Origin: Hahella sp. CCB-MM4
GTDB lineage: Bacteria > Pseudomonadota > Gammaproteobacteria > Pseudomonadales > Oleiphilaceae
Direction of reading: 5' to 3'
Assembly: GCF_002260525.1 (NCBI RefSeq)
Contig: NZ_MRYI01000019.1
Coordinates: 1-64,000, forward strand
Length of the DNA: 64,000 nt
Numbering within the stretch: the first letter of the stretch is position 1; every line of letters starts with the position of its first letter. Positions 1 to 8,891 of this stretch are shown here, in pieces. The notes under the pieces are model-generated. The model had not been told where the DNA came from, did no database searches, and saw only the letters and a program-made list of their open reading frames with translations. The translations under genes were made by a program, and so were the position numbers.

Positions 1-476
1 GATGGGCCCAGATGAGGCCCTGCGAGGGGTGTGAGATCCAAAATGGCCGGAAAAACAATCTGTATCTTCGACCATTTTCGTCGAGAGTATCAATTACCTC
101 AGAATTTTGGGGTTATTCAGACTCTCCTTAGTTCCAGACAGCCTCGTGAATAGATTGGAAGGCATGAGGCAGCCCTGTGTCGCCTTGCTGGCTTCACTGC
201 TCCTGTTGTTTTAGAAAACAGTACTAGGAAAGGTGGAGTCGGCCTTTGCCAGGAAAGGGAATCAATGAATAGCTGTTTATCACTAATCGACCTTTGCGGA
301 AGGTGGGATTCTTGTCTATAGAACAATAGATACTCAGGAGGAGTATGGTCGATAGTGTCAGGTTGTAAACCGTGAAGTTGCTTTCTAGCCGTGACTTCGT
401 TCAACAAGGCTCTAAGCGCCATACGTCGTATATCCTATCTAACTTCCTATACCCACCCTTCAGTGAGGATGGAATC
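1..476. other. No supported gene
   Basis: I see no convincing coding region here. The minus-strand open frame of about 100 codons has no recognisable domain and no clear ribosome binding site. The segment probably holds the promoter of the NTF2-like gene that follows. Confidence 0.4.
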
Positions 477-896
477 ATGAGCACTGAAAAAAACAATGTT
501 GCGCTACTCGACGAAGCCTACCGCTACTGGAACGACAACCGCGAAAAAGCCTTTGAGAAATGGATGGAGCTGATGGACGACAATGTCCACTTTAGATCTA
601 TGGCTGAAGGTGCTCCCGGTATGGAATTCACCAAAGCCTGTACTTCCAAAAGGGAATTACTCGACTATTTCGAGGTTCTGGCCAACGAATGGGAAATGCT
701 TTACTACAAAGTAGATGAATTCGTTGCCCAGGACGACCGCATCGTCGCGATTGGCAACACCGGTTGGGTCAATCGCAGAACGAGGAAGCGGGTGGACACC
801 CCCAAAGTCGATGTTATCCGGATGAAGAATTCGAAGATTGTGGAGTTTTTTGAGATTTATGACACGGCTAAGGTGCTTGGGGCGGCTCGGGAGTGA
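477..896 (+). CDS. NTF2/SnoaL-like fold protein
   Basis: A small (139 aa) cytosolic protein of the NTF2/SnoaL-like superfamily, an alpha+beta cone fold used by ketosteroid isomerase-like enzymes and small ligand binders. Visible features are an N-terminal helical part with paired Trp residues (EKWMELMDDNVHFRSMAEG), a central hydrophobic segment ending in YYKVDEFVAQDDRIVAIGN, and a C-terminal strand pair ending KIVEFFEIYDTAKV. This pattern is typical of SnoaL-like proteins. The frame is open from 372, but the ATG at 477 has a GAGGAT motif just upstream and begins the folded domain. The substrate is unknown. It stands alone, with a hairpin-rich convergent intergenic region after it. Confidence 0.75.
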   Translation: MSTEKNNVALLDEAYRYWNDNREKAFEKWMELMDDNVHFRSMAEGAPGMEFTKACTSKRELLDYFEVLANEWEMLYYKVDEFVAQDDRIVAIGNTGWVNRRTRKRVDTPKVDVIRMKNSKIVEFFEIYDTAKVLGAARE

Positions 897-914
897 AGTT
901 TATATGGTTGTTGA

Positions 915-944
915 CGGCGGAGTTGAACTTTTTCAACTTCACCG
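915..944 (+). terminator. Hairpin after the NTF2-like gene
   Basis: Imperfect inverted repeat with arms CGGCGGAGTTGAA and TTCAACTTCACCG and a short T-rich loop, 19 bases after the stop codon. There is one mismatch and one possible G-U pair. It is a candidate terminator for the plus-strand gene. Confidence 0.45.
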
Positions 945-968
945 CTCTTGATAAGAAAGGAGTATAGG

Positions 969-991
969 TATCCCCCGTATATAGGGGGATA
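969..991. terminator. Hairpin between convergent genes
   Basis: Perfect 8-bp stem TATCCCCC / GGGGGATA with a 7-base loop. It lies between the stop codons of convergent genes. A T5 run occurs about 15 bases further on the plus strand, so it may act as a terminator. Confidence 0.45.
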
Positions 992-1020
992 TTCGCAATT
1001 GCCCGTTTTTAGGCTAAAAG

Positions 1021-1356
1021 TCAGTTATGTATCATGATCCACTTTATATCCTGAGAAGATGCTTCTGTGTTACAGCTATCTTCTACCGCAAAGGAGACTC
1101 TTTTTTGGTTACTATGGGCTGTTAGTGCAACACTTAGAATCCCCTTGCCGGCTTCTGTGTTTAGAGAGGTGCACAGTCTATCAAGAGTGTTACAGCTAGC
1201 TTTGTTTGGAATTGCTTCATTTAGATAAACACATGCCAAATTTAAATAGTTCTGTGCTAATACCGTTTTTACAGTAACGTTCTCTATCTGAGTGGAGTTT
1301 GCCAATGGTGAGGAGAGCAGGCTATATGCCAATAAAATCTTAATGTATTTATTCAT
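1021..1356 (-). CDS. Hypothetical exported protein
   Basis: A 111-aa protein of unknown function. Residues 1-20 look like a Sec signal peptide: MNKYIK, then a hydrophobic core (ILLAYSLLSSPLA) and a small-residue cleavage region. The mature part of about 90 aa contains five cysteines, consistent with disulfides in the periplasm or outside the cell. No domain was recognised. The gene is isolated and AT-rich, in line with the accessory character of this end of the window. Confidence 0.5.
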   Translation of the reverse strand: MNKYIKILLAYSLLSSPLANSTQIENVTVKTVLAQNYLNLACVYLNEAIPNKASCNTLDRLCTSLNTEAGKGILSVALTAHSNQKRVSFAVEDSCNTEASSQDIKWIMIHN

Positions 1357-2009
1357 GAATTTTCACATGTGATTGTCAATAAATGTTCTATTGTAGTGAT
1401 ACATATCTATAAAGAGAGTGGAAGTCAGACGTTATAAAGGGAAAATCCTTCTCAAATTAGCCGCAGATTGTATCGGTTAACTAAGGCATCGAATCCATTA
1501 GCTTTCAATTATCATCGAGCAATTAAGATTCGAACCAAGCCAGTCATTTTAAGGGCTGCATAAAGTCTAATACAACCAGATTGAACTTTTTAATGATTCA
1601 AGTTTTGTCGTTGCATTAATCAATTGCTGGATTACTTACATAGCTCCCTTTTTTCGCCATAGAATGATTCCCTATTGTTCTTTGCTTTAGTTTCCTCGAC
1701 GAGGATATATCCGAGAGGGGCGAGCTAATCTTTCGGATAAGGTCACTTGCCCAAAAAATCAACCTCAGTTCCTATGAGTTGTTTCGGGCAGTTCAAGTGG
1801 TCTGTGTCATGTAACAGTATTTTCAACCGGCGACCCATTCAAAAGAGACCCCCTAAAAAACTCCCCACCTTCAAATGGTTCAAAAATTTCGATTGTTTAA
1901 ATCGAAAAAATTGAACCAATTCTCAGTCCGGTTCTCTAAAAGATTCTCATGTTTACTAACAAAAATACTAAGCGGCATGAGAAAACTATTAAGGTAATTG
2001 TAGGGAGTT
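1357..2009. other. Intergenic region upstream of the copper-radical oxidase
   Basis: A 650-bp AT-rich stretch with no supportable gene. It contains a long imperfect inverted repeat at 1876-1918, described separately, and probably the promoters of the divergent flanking genes. Confidence 0.5.
1876..1918. promoter_or_regulatory. Long inverted repeat before the oxidase gene
   Basis: Arms TGGTTCAA and TTGAACCA enclose inner arms TTTCGATT and AATCGAAA, with a symmetric AAA/AAA internal mismatch and a 5-base centre. The two nested 8-bp palindromic half-sites lie about 90 bp upstream of the oxidase start. No T tract follows, so an operator seems more likely than a terminator. Confidence 0.4.
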
Positions 2010-3992
2010 ATGCACGTGAAAATACGTGAAATCATAGTAGGCACAGGCATTGCCGTGACCTCTCAAATGGCGTTCGCTGAAATACCGGTAGGTTTGTTTA
2101 ATCTTGCCGGAAAAGACAGTGGGCTCTGTTTTCAGAAAACCGAGGCAATGGGGGTGGTTCAACAGGCTTGTTCTGCCGAGTCGCTGTTGTGGAATTCGCA
2201 ACAGAACCCTGATGGAAGTTACCGCCTGGTGACGAATGTCGGGGAGCAGGAATATTGCCTTAATGTTCCTGGTGCGAGTGGGGCAGACGTCAAGCTGGGC
2301 GACTGTTCGGTCACAAAGCCGTTGAATATAGCGCCATTGAGGGATGGTTATAGGATAACTGAAGTCGGGACCGGGCTCTGCCTGAATATCGCGGGCAACA
2401 GACTCACAGCAGGGGCGAAGCTGATTCAGTTCGGCTGTACAACAGGCGATAACGAGAAGCTCGACTTCAAACCGGCTGCCAAAACGTTGGTCGGGGAATG
2501 GAGTGATACCTTCGAGCTTGGCCTGGTGGCTATAGCATCAGCGATTCTGCCTAACGGGCAGTTGTTGTTCTGGTCTGGCTCTACGCCGATCAGTTTCCAT
2601 GGCGACGACATTACCTACACTGGAACCTTCAACCCCAAAGGAGAAGACGATGGACTTTCTCATTATGTGGTGAAAGATACTTATGAGATGTTTTGTCCAG
2701 CTACGGTGATGGACCGGGATGGTTCCCTATTGATAATGGGGGGCGGAGGAGACCAGTCCAAACGAGACTATGTGGTTTCCTATGATGCAGAAGCTAACGA
2801 GTGGGTTAGGGAAAGCAATCTTGTGATACCGCGTTGGTATAACAGCGCTGTTATCCTGGGGGATGGTTCTGTATTTACTGTTGGTGGGGATGGAGATGGT
2901 GATCCCAAGCACTCCAACATGGAACAGATTGGTGAAATCTGGAATCCTATTACCCGGGAATTCAAACTCCTGACCGGAACAATGGATATCGGCGCACAAA
3001 ACTCTCAATATTTTCAGAATATTGGGAACTCGGATTATGGCATAGCTCGTGCGCAATACTACCGCAAACTCGCTATCATGCACGACGGCAGTATTCTGGA
3101 ATACGCGCCATATAAGAACTTCGTGCGCCACACTGTAGAAGGAGAGGGCAGCTCTACGTTGACTAACACCGGCCGCCAAGATGGACCGAAATACATTCAG
3201 GGAGCAACGAATGTCCAGTACAGTGCCGATAAGGTGTTGCTAATGGGCGGGAACGCTGCATTTGGTGTCGAAGACTATAGTGATGAAAAGGGCGAAATTG
3301 ACACATTCCCCTCGCTTTACTCTGTCTATGAAATCGACCTGAAAACCGGTGTGTCTGTTCGCAAGGAGAACATGCATCATGGGAGGTATTATGCCAACTC
3401 GGTAGTGATGCCGGACGGTAATGTCTTCACTGTGGGCGGTTCCCGGGACAGTCACCTGTTCGATACCAGCGAAGCGGTATATACGCCGGAAATATACGAC
3501 CCGGTGAAAGATGAATGGATGGACGTTGTGCAGCAGCAGGAACCAAGGAACTACCACTCAACTGCAGTCCTGCTTCCAGACGGAAGAATCTGGGTCGCTG
3601 GTGGTGGTGCCTGTGGCGATTGTGATTTCAACTACACCACAGCGGAAATTTACAGTCCACCATACCTGTTTAAAGGCGAACGCCCGGAAGTGTCCCTCGT
3701 CAACTCGGGGCCTGCTGGATATAACGGAAAAATTGGGTATAACAAAATTTTCGATATCCGCTCTGAACAGGCCATCAGCTCTGTATCACTAATCCGTTTG
3801 TCTGCGGTCACCCACTCTTCCAATACCGATCAACGACGTATCGAATTGGATATGAATGACTTGGGCAATGACTACTACCGACTGACCACACCATTAAACT
3901 CAAACATTGCGCCTCCGGGATACTATATGCTGTTCGCCCTTAACGAGAATGGCGTGCCCTCAGAAGCGAAAATGGTGAAGCTGGAAAATTGA
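2010..3992 (+). CDS. Secreted copper-radical oxidase (galactose oxidase type) with ricin-like lectin domain
   Basis: A 660-aa exported oxidase of the AA5 / galactose oxidase-GlxA superfamily, which oxidises alcohols or aldehydes with O2 and releases H2O2. It has an N-terminal signal peptide (cleavage near AFA-E, residue 23). Residues about 25-155 form a ricin-type beta-trefoil with paired cysteines, residues 160-550 form Kelch repeats (DGSVFTVGG, DGNVFTVGG, DGRIWVAGG), and the rest is a C-terminal DUF1929-type domain. All catalytic positions are visible: Cys219 and Tyr277 for the Cys-Tyr cofactor, Tyr515 and His516, and His602 in THSSNTDQRRIEL, closely matching galactose oxidase. The lectin domain suggests a glycan-bound substrate, but the true substrate is unknown. 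The gene is monocistronic and followed by a strong hairpin. Confidence 0.88.
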   Translation: MHVKIREIIVGTGIAVTSQMAFAEIPVGLFNLAGKDSGLCFQKTEAMGVVQQACSAESLLWNSQQNPDGSYRLVTNVGEQEYCLNVPGASGADVKLGDCSVTKPLNIAPLRDGYRITEVGTGLCLNIAGNRLTAGAKLIQFGCTTGDNEKLDFKPAAKTLVGEWSDTFELGLVAIASAILPNGQLLFWSGSTPISFHGDDITYTGTFNPKGEDDGLSHYVVKDTYEMFCPATVMDRDGSLLIMGGGGDQSKRDYVVSYDAEANEWVRESNLVIPRWYNSAVILGDGSVFTVGGDGDGDPKHSNMEQIGEIWNPITREFKLLTGTMDIGAQNSQYFQNIGNSDYGIARAQYYRKLAIMHDGSILEYAPYKNFVRHTVEGEGSSTLTNTGRQDGPKYIQGATNVQYSADKVLLMGGNAAFGVEDYSDEKGEIDTFPSLYSVYEIDLKTGVSVRKENMHHGRYYANSVVMPDGNVFTVGGSRDSHLFDTSEAVYTPEIYDPVKDEWMDVVQQQEPRNYHSTAVLLPDGRIWVAGGGACGDCDFNYTTAEIYSPPYLFKGERPEVSLVNSGPAGYNGKIGYNKIFDIRSEQAISSVSLIRLSAVTHSSNTDQRRIELDMNDLGNDYYRLTTPLNSNIAPPGYYMLFALNENGVPSEAKMVKLEN

Positions 3993-4050
3993 TTTGATGA
4001 GTTCCTGACGGAGCGAATCGTCAATATTGAATTCATTGAGAGATGAACCA

Positions 4051-4073
4051 AAAGGCCAGGGTTACTGGCCTTT
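4051..4073 (+). terminator. Terminator after the oxidase gene
   Basis: Perfect 9-bp stem AAAGGCCAG / CTGGCCTTT with a 5-base loop, 58 bases after the stop. The A-rich and T-rich flanks would let it work in either direction. Confidence 0.7.
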
Positions 4074-4099
4074 AACATATTTTAAAGAGGGAACTATTT

Positions 4100-4576
4100 A
4101 TGAAAGCATGGAAACCTGTTGATGAGCTTATCAACGAACTGAAGACAATTTCTGATATAGAATTAGGTGGTCCAGCATCGCCTGAAACGATCATGCAGGT
4201 AGAAAGGAAATTAGGCGGTAAATTACCAGTAGAGGTTGTGACTTTCCTCGGTAAATACGGCCAGGTTTTTCTAAACGATGAATCTATTTCAGGAATCTAT
4301 GACAACGATGCAGAAGAAGAAAGTAACGGAACAATCGTTGGTGATACGGAAGAATGCAGAAAGTTTTTTGGGCTTCCAATAGGCTTCGCCGTTGTTGAAT
4401 ATCATTCGGGAGATTATTGTCTGTGCGTGTCTCTCACGGAAGAAGCTCAAGTCTCCAGTCCTGTTCTTGACTACAACGTCTTTCAACGTAAGTTTGAAGA
4501 ACATCCTTTGTACGATAGCTTTCTGAAATATTTAATTTCTTATCTAACTCAAGCAGTAGAGATCAATATTGACTAA
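4100..4576 (+). CDS. SMI1/KNR4 (SUKH) family protein
   Basis: A 158-aa cytosolic protein of the SUKH superfamily. Many family members are immunity proteins against contact-dependent or polymorphic toxins. Residues 24-60 carry the typical start of the fold (SPETIMQVERKLGGKLPVEVVTFL). The segment GFAVVEYHSGDYCLCVSL near residue 100 matches the core strand pair of SMI1/KNR4 proteins. AAAGAGGG lies just upstream of the ATG. No toxin gene is adjacent, so it is an orphan. It could instead have a non-immunity role. Confidence 0.75.
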   Translation: MKAWKPVDELINELKTISDIELGGPASPETIMQVERKLGGKLPVEVVTFLGKYGQVFLNDESISGIYDNDAEEESNGTIVGDTEECRKFFGLPIGFAVVEYHSGDYCLCVSLTEEAQVSSPVLDYNVFQRKFEEHPLYDSFLKYLISYLTQAVEINID

Positions 4577-4753
4577 ATTAGGGATGTTCTAACTAGCTAA
4601 TGTGGAATGCATTATTCTTGCTATGAATTTTTGATTTTATCGTCCGTTGCCAGGCCGACTCAGGCCTCATGTAATACAGGGGGCATTAGGCGAGTGATGC
4701 TTTTCCATGCTAGCCGACCTTTCATAGCTTGCCTGTTAACCCTCGCATTAATA

Positions 4754-4795
4754 ACATAGCCCAGATTGGGGTCTGGGCTATGTTGACCGTTTTTT
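4754..4795 (+). terminator. Strong intrinsic terminator without an adjacent gene
   Basis: Perfect 12-bp stem ACATAGCCCAGA / TCTGGGCTATGT with a 6-base loop, followed after six bases by T6. It lies about 180 bases after the SUKH stop and just before the next gene. It ends the SUKH transcript or possibly a small RNA from the preceding gap. Confidence 0.8.
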
Positions 4796-4828
4796 AGCAA
4801 AGAAATTACTTCTGGTGAGGCGTTGTAA

Positions 4829-5242
4829 GTGAACAGTTTGAATTCACAAGATAAAGCAAATGAATGGATGCTACTTCAGAACCAGTTTGACAGTTACGAG
4901 AAATACTCGTTGATCATCAAGTTGGCGAATGTGGCAATACTGAGTGGCGCTTATCTGACTCAGCATATTAGTGTGTTTGTTATTGCTCTCCTGTTGGTAA
5001 TGTGGCTTCAGGATGCGATATGGAAAACCTTCCAGTCCCGTATCGAAACCCGTCTGTTGCAGCTGGAAGCCGGGTTGCAAAACGAGAGTGACGCAAAGGC
5101 ATACCAGTTTAACAGTGAATATCTAAAAACACGGCCCGGAACTGTTGGGCTCGTGATGGAGTATTTACGACAGGCAGCCAGGCCGACAATTGCGTTTCCA
5201 CATGTTGTGCTTGTTCTGATGTCAGTTATTCAGTTAATCTGA
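4829..5242 (+). CDS. Small hypothetical membrane protein
   Basis: A 137-aa protein starting at GTG, with GGTGAGG about 10 bases upstream. One clear hydrophobic segment lies near residues 44-62 (ISVFVIALLLVMWLQDAIW), a preceding weaker one near 28-40, and another at the C terminus (FPHVVLVLMSVIQLI). A central charged region (QSRIETRLLQLEAGLQNES) could form a coiled coil. No family was recognised. The gene sits directly after a strong terminator, so it must have its own promoter. Confidence 0.55.
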   Translation: MNSLNSQDKANEWMLLQNQFDSYEKYSLIIKLANVAILSGAYLTQHISVFVIALLLVMWLQDAIWKTFQSRIETRLLQLEAGLQNESDAKAYQFNSEYLKTRPGTVGLVMEYLRQAARPTIAFPHVVLVLMSVIQLI

Positions 5243-5613
5243 AGTGATAAAAATAATGCGACTATATAATCGCACTGCACTGCCAAAACCGTTAAATTTA
5301 GAGGCACATAAATATTTATGTTGGTTGTAAAGTATTATGATCTATGGCTTTAATGCATGATGTTAATTGGCAAAGAGTGGAAGCGGGATACATATTTCCG
5401 ACAATGAAATTAAGGCTGCTTTTACATAGGGATATACTAAATTTTACCTACAGGTATGCTTACATATAATACCTGCAGTCTAAGTTCTCGACATGCTATC
5501 AGTACTCAGGAATGTCACAGGTACATTACGTTTGGTTGTCAAATTGTTGGTCAATTGAAAATGTTTTGGCTATAACAAACTGAGGGAATCTAAGTTAGAA
5601 GGAGGAAAGGAAT
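5243..5613. other. AT-rich intergenic region
   Basis: A 370-bp AT-rich stretch with no supportable gene or RNA. It presumably contains the promoter of the nuclease gene that follows. Confidence 0.4.
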
Positions 5614-6618
5614 ATGAAACTGACAAACTGGAATGTTGAATGGATGAATCACTGGTTTTCTCCAGACTCTCAGAATCCTGCATGGAGAAAAAGTGCCGAG
5701 ATTAGGGGGGTAAGTGATATTAATGCGCTTGCTACCCGAGTGGCCAATGTGATCGAATCGATTGATCCAGATGTGCTGTGTATCCAAGAAGGCCCCTCTC
5801 GATATTCAGAAGCTGAGTTATTTATTAATGATTACTTGAATGGGGCATATGAAATATTCGGTCCCTCCGGTTCTGGTCAGCAAAAAATGTATGTTCTAGT
5901 CAAAAGAGGCGGAACTGTTCAGGCCGTAAATCGTGCCACTCAAAATCCCTTCGTTCCATTTGATGAGCCATGGGCTGTAGATATCAATGGTGATCAGCAT
6001 TTGGATGAATATGAATTTACCCGAGAGCCTTTGGTAGTGGACGTGACGCTCACAGATGGGCGGGAAATTCGGGTTATTAACGTGCACTTGAAGTCAAAGT
6101 ATGTACATAACGGTGAACGGCTATGGTCTGATTCAGCTCAGCGTCAGGAGTTTATAAGCAAGGCCTTATTGGCTCGTCGTCGTATTTCTGCTGAAGCAAT
6201 GAGAGTTCGTGAATATCTAAATGTGTTATTAGAGCAAGATCAAAATCGCTCTATCGTAGTATGTGGCGACTTCAATGATGGTCCAGGTTCAGACTACTTT
6301 GAGCGCCATTTTTTAACGCACAACTTGGTTGCGATGCTCGCAGGAAATCCATTTAGGCCTCAATACATGATGAGACATGGTTTTATAGACAGAGTTCAAG
6401 CTGGCGATAATTACACGGTAATATTTGATGACTTCGTTGATCTAGTTGTAGATCGAAAAATTCTGCTCGATCATATCCTTGTATCGCCTGGGTTATTTTC
6501 TAGCCTGACAGATGGTGGTATTGAGCATGTGGCATTTAATGCCCAGGTCGATAACACGGCAGTCGACCGACAAAAATATCCGAGTGATCATCGTCCTCAA
6601 TCCATTGAAATAGCATAG
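5614..6618 (+). CDS. Endonuclease/exonuclease/phosphatase (EEP) family protein
   Basis: A 334-aa Mg2+-dependent phosphodiesterase/nuclease of the EEP (DNase I-like) fold. Family motifs occur in order: NWNVEWM near the start, CIQEGPS with the metal-binding Glu near residue 59, NVHLKSK near 154, CGDFNDGPGSDY near 218, and YPSDHRPQSIEIA with the catalytic Asp-His pair at the end. AGGAGGAAAGG just upstream of the ATG is a near-ideal ribosome binding site. There is no signal peptide, so it probably acts in the cytoplasm on DNA, RNA or a phosphoester. A GIY-YIG nuclease gene follows 59 bases later in the same low-GC block, so the two may be a transferred module. Confidence 0.8.
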   Translation: MKLTNWNVEWMNHWFSPDSQNPAWRKSAEIRGVSDINALATRVANVIESIDPDVLCIQEGPSRYSEAELFINDYLNGAYEIFGPSGSGQQKMYVLVKRGGTVQAVNRATQNPFVPFDEPWAVDINGDQHLDEYEFTREPLVVDVTLTDGREIRVINVHLKSKYVHNGERLWSDSAQRQEFISKALLARRRISAEAMRVREYLNVLLEQDQNRSIVVCGDFNDGPGSDYFERHFLTHNLVAMLAGNPFRPQYMMRHGFIDRVQAGDNYTVIFDDFVDLVVDRKILLDHILVSPGLFSSLTDGGIEHVAFNAQVDNTAVDRQKYPSDHRPQSIEIA

Positions 6619-6677
6619 GTTCCTGAGAACTATATTATAGTTAGCTGAAATGAGTCTCAGACGAGGTACGGTAATAA

Positions 6678-7124
6678 TTGAAAAAGAAGGGATTTCTGTA
6701 CATTTTGGCTAATAGTACCTTTTCAGAAGGTGTCTATAAGATTGGTAAAACTACTCGGAGGCCAGAAATTAGAGCCTGGGAGCTTTATGAGAAATCGTCG
6801 GGGATACCAGAGCCATTTGATATTGTCCATCAGCGCTTAGTCAAAGATTGCCATGAAGCTGAAAGGTTAATTCATGAACGTCTAAAGGAATATCGAATAA
6901 ACGAATACCGAGAATTTTTTAAGCTTTCACTTGTTGAAGCTAAGGCTAAAGTAAACCAGGTCGTGTATTTTATAAATGAGAATTTAGAGTACAACGAAAA
7001 AATAGCTAGTAATGAAAAGGTTACGATTATATGTCGTCAGTGTCGTAAGAAAAATAAATTGCCAAAGTATGCATTACAACTTTCCCTCAAGTGCGGTAAC
7101 TGTAAACGCAAGCTTGTAGTTTAG
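6678..7124 (+). CDS. GIY-YIG (T5orf172-type) nuclease with zinc ribbon
   Basis: A 148-aa protein starting at TTG, with GAGGTA about 10 bases upstream. The N-terminal about 95 aa match the T5orf172 branch of the GIY-YIG superfamily. FLYILAN supplies the first strand, VYKIGKTTRRPEIRAWEL the second motif and catalytic Arg, and HEAERLIHERLKEYR...EYREFFKL the conserved Glu and C-terminal core. A CRQC...CGNC pair at residues about 119-141 forms a likely zinc ribbon for nucleic-acid binding. It follows the EEP nuclease closely and shares its low GC content. It may be a mobile-element or defence nuclease; the target is unknown. Confidence 0.75.
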   Translation: MKKKGFLYILANSTFSEGVYKIGKTTRRPEIRAWELYEKSSGIPEPFDIVHQRLVKDCHEAERLIHERLKEYRINEYREFFKLSLVEAKAKVNQVVYFINENLEYNEKIASNEKVTIICRQCRKKNKLPKYALQLSLKCGNCKRKLVV

Positions 7125-7472
7125 GGGAGTATATAATGAATAATTTAACTTTGGTGGCGTTATGACCTAAAAATCTGTTGATGAAGGAAAATATACATTC
7201 TTACGTTGATGTAAAATATACTGAGCTAGTGAATAAATATTGCAAAAAGCTAACTTTGTAGAGTTCATTGGTATAGCTTGGTAGTTGGTATTAAGCCAAG
7301 GGGTAGCCCTATATGACGGTCACATTATGAGATAAGGCCTGTCCTGAGCACTTAAAGGACTAATGAGGTACAAATCTGTCTGCCATAAAATCAATCCGCA
7401 GCAATACTAAATCACCCTTCCTCCGATATTTCGATTACACTGCACTTATGTTTTGTCACCTTCGGAGTTTCC
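7125..7472. other. Intergenic region before the glutamine synthetase-family gene
   Basis: A 348-bp stretch marking the change from AT-rich accessory DNA to the more GC-balanced chromosome. It contains only a very short open frame (27 codons at 7181-7261), which I do not regard as a gene. Confidence 0.4.
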
Positions 7473-8864
7473 ATGAGTCAGCCTGATAATCGTTCCTGGT
7501 TAAATGAATTGCCCCCCGCCTTTGAAGCCTATCGCAGCGGCCGTAAATTGGATGAAGTGGAATGTATTGTTCCTGATCTAAACGGTATGTCCCGCGGTAA
7601 GGCGATGCCGATGAACAAGTTTTCGCCTAGTAACCCGGTCTTTCTGCCGATTTCCATTTTTTATCAGACCATTACCGGTCAGGATGTTGAGATGGATATC
7701 AAGAACCAGTGGGCTGAGAGCGATATGGTTCTGGTGCCGGATATGTCAACGGCGATGGCGGTACCATGGGCGAAACAGGCCACTTTGCAGATTATTCATG
7801 ATCTTTATGACCGCGATGGCAAGCCGATCTCCTGTGCGCCGCGGAATGTGCTGAAACATGTTATTGGCTTGTATCAGGAACAGGGTTGGAAACCCGTGGT
7901 TGCACCTGAGCTTGAGTTCTATCTGACTCAGCCGAATGTTGATCCCAATGAACCGATAGAACCTCCGGTTGGTCGTACAGGGCGTTCTGGTACTGCACTG
8001 CAGTCATACTCTATGTCGGCTATTGATGAATATGGTCCGGTGATCGATACCATATACGACTACGCCGAAGCTGCCGGTCTGCACATAGACTCTGTGATTC
8101 AGGAAGACGGGGCTGGTCAGGTAGAGTTCAACCTGACCCATGGTGATCCATTGCTATTGGCGGATCAGGTCTTTTACTTCAAGCGCATTATCAAGGAAGC
8201 GGCGCTCAATAACGGCATGTTTGCCACCTTTATGGCCAAACCCATGCGTGATCAGCCGGGGAGTGCAATGCATGTCCACCAGAGTGTGGTGGATCTCAAT
8301 ACCGGCAAGAATATCTTCTCTGATGAGCAGGGGAACGCCAGCGAACTGTTCCGTTACTTTATCGGCGGTACCCAGAAGCATCTGATTGAAGTCATGCCTT
8401 TCATTGCCCCGAATGTAAACTCATATCGACGCTTTGAGTCGGATACAAATTCCAGTGCCCCCACCAATATTTCCTGGGGCTACGATAACCGCGCCACAGG
8501 CTTAAGGGTTCCCAACTCCGAAGCGCAGGACCGTCGATTGGAAAATCGTGTTATCGGTGTTGATACCAACCCTTACCTGTCGATTGCTGCCAGTCTGGTC
8601 TGCGGATATCTGGGAATGATCAATAAAATCGAACCGGGCCCAGCCATAGAAGGAGAGCCGGACGAGAACCAGGATGATGCCCATTCATATATCCCGGCGA
8701 CGTTCAATGAAGCCTTGCGTCTCTTTGGCAAAGCGAAAGAGATCCATAAGGCACTGGGTGAGGACTTCTGCCAGCTATACGCTGAGGTGAAAAAAGAGGA
8801 ACTGCGACAGTTTCACCGGGAAATTTCGCCGTGGGAGCGTGAGCATTTGTTGTTGAATGTGTAA
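7473..8864 (+). CDS. Glutamine synthetase-family enzyme (gamma-glutamylputrescine synthetase-like)
   Basis: A 463-aa ATP-dependent gamma-glutamyl-amine ligase of the glutamine synthetase fold. The N-terminal beta-grasp domain includes VECIVPDLNGMSRGK. The catalytic domain has PELEFYL, QEDGAGQVEFNL with metal-binding Glu residues, GSAMHVHQS with the conserved His, and RRFESDTNSSAPTNISWGYDNR. The MSRGK signature and the length fit PuuA-like enzymes of polyamine catabolism better than GlnA, which has a different adenylylation region. No other puu genes are nearby, so the amine substrate is inferred only. It is a single-gene unit. Confidence 0.85.
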   Translation: MSQPDNRSWLNELPPAFEAYRSGRKLDEVECIVPDLNGMSRGKAMPMNKFSPSNPVFLPISIFYQTITGQDVEMDIKNQWAESDMVLVPDMSTAMAVPWAKQATLQIIHDLYDRDGKPISCAPRNVLKHVIGLYQEQGWKPVVAPELEFYLTQPNVDPNEPIEPPVGRTGRSGTALQSYSMSAIDEYGPVIDTIYDYAEAAGLHIDSVIQEDGAGQVEFNLTHGDPLLLADQVFYFKRIIKEAALNNGMFATFMAKPMRDQPGSAMHVHQSVVDLNTGKNIFSDEQGNASELFRYFIGGTQKHLIEVMPFIAPNVNSYRRFESDTNSSAPTNISWGYDNRATGLRVPNSEAQDRRLENRVIGVDTNPYLSIAASLVCGYLGMINKIEPGPAIEGEPDENQDDAHSYIPATFNEALRLFGKAKEIHKALGEDFCQLYAEVKKEELRQFHREISPWEREHLLLNV

Positions 8865-8891
8865 AACTCACGACTGAAAGTTTAAAGAATC

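Noticed and set aside
117-422. Minus-strand open frame of about 100 codons at the left edge
   Set aside because: No domain, no good ribosome site and an amino-acid composition typical of a shadow frame.
7181-7261. 27-codon open frame after the GIY-YIG gene
   Set aside because: Too short, no ribosome binding site and no similarity recognised.
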